NCBI RefSeq assembly: GCF_020184175.1
Contig: NC_065531.1
Coordinates: 39,453,213-39,517,212 of the forward strand
From: Aphis gossypii
Lineage: Eukaryota > Arthropoda > Insecta > Hemiptera > Aphididae
Direction of reading: 5' to 3'
Length of the DNA stretch: 64,000 nucleotides
The position numbers were made by a program, and so were the translations under genes. Below the pieces are notes generated by a model. It was given only the letters and a program-made list of their open reading frames with translations, made no database searches and had not been told where the DNA came from. Of this stretch, positions 63,577 through 64,000 are shown piece by piece (positions within the stretch are counted from its first letter, which is position 1; each line of letters opens with the position of its first letter).

Positions 63577-64000
63577 GTACGTACGGTGTATATAATATTG
63601 TTGTATATTATATACTGCAGTTTGATATCATACTGCACACGTGCTATTATTATTATGACGCGCGAACACATTATCATATTATATTATAATATTATAAACG
63701 GACGGTTTTACGGATGGTGTGTTTTGCAAACGCGCCACGAGCCTCGAGTACCTATAATAATACTGCTATACATATACGGCGGGCTTAAACCTAAAACATT
63801 GTCTATATTATTATTTTTACATTCCCCGCGGCGGTGGTTAGCGAACACCTAGCCAAACGTCACGAACAGAAAATTTCGATATGAAAATCAGTTTAAATAG
63901 TTTTCGATATTTTCTAAGCTGGGCTTATGGGTTATAAGCCGTGTTGTTTATACGTCTAATAATTGTATAGTCGCTTATTATATTATTATACGCGCAATGA

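Overview
The window is AT-rich, intron-rich animal DNA with no prokaryotic or organellar gene order. Introns are GT-AG with short consensus donors, and three housekeeping genes are clearly metazoan. The very frequent short words TAGGTACCTA, ATAGGTA and TACCTAT, the many hAT and Tc1/mariner miniature elements, and the gene set fit a hemipteran insect, most likely an aphid. That placement is inference from composition and general recollection, not a database match.

Left third (1-31,309): a tandem array of three Ly6/uPAR-type cysteine-rich, probably GPI-anchored surface protein genes, all on the + strand. The first is represented only by its last exon. The second (177 aa) and third (145 aa) can be assembled completely from three exons each. 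All visible introns are phase 1 and the array shares one exon plan: signal-peptide exon, first Cys block, then second Cys block with the CN motif and hydrophobic tail. Introns and spacers are long (up to 10 kb) and hold only AT-rich sequence and mobile-element relics.

Middle (37,047-47,426): a compact gene-dense block. PDCD2L (- strand, 5 exons, 350 aa) lies divergent to an RMDN3/PTPIP51-like gene (+, 7 coding exons, 378 aa). About 1 kb further on is an LCLAT1-type lysophospholipid acyltransferase gene (+, 6 coding exons, 363 aa) that uses a GC-AG intron. These encode a ribosome-assembly factor, a membrane-contact/lipid-transfer tether and a phospholipid/cardiolipin-remodelling enzyme. The last two both act in ER-mitochondrion lipid metabolism.

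Right third (47,427-64,000): mostly intergenic. It contains a PIF/Harbinger-like MITE with perfect 31-bp terminal inverted repeats, a hAT-like element, a GC-rich element carrying a block shared with 15.1 kb, and a decayed mariner with two recognisable transposase fragments. Near the right edge there is a strong imperfect hairpin (62,192-62,274) and a CpG-rich promoter-like region (about 62,780-63,569). That region leads into a short candidate first coding exon (ATG AGA G, donor GTACGT) of a gene that continues beyond the window.

No rRNA, tRNA, CRISPR array or viral gene was recognised.
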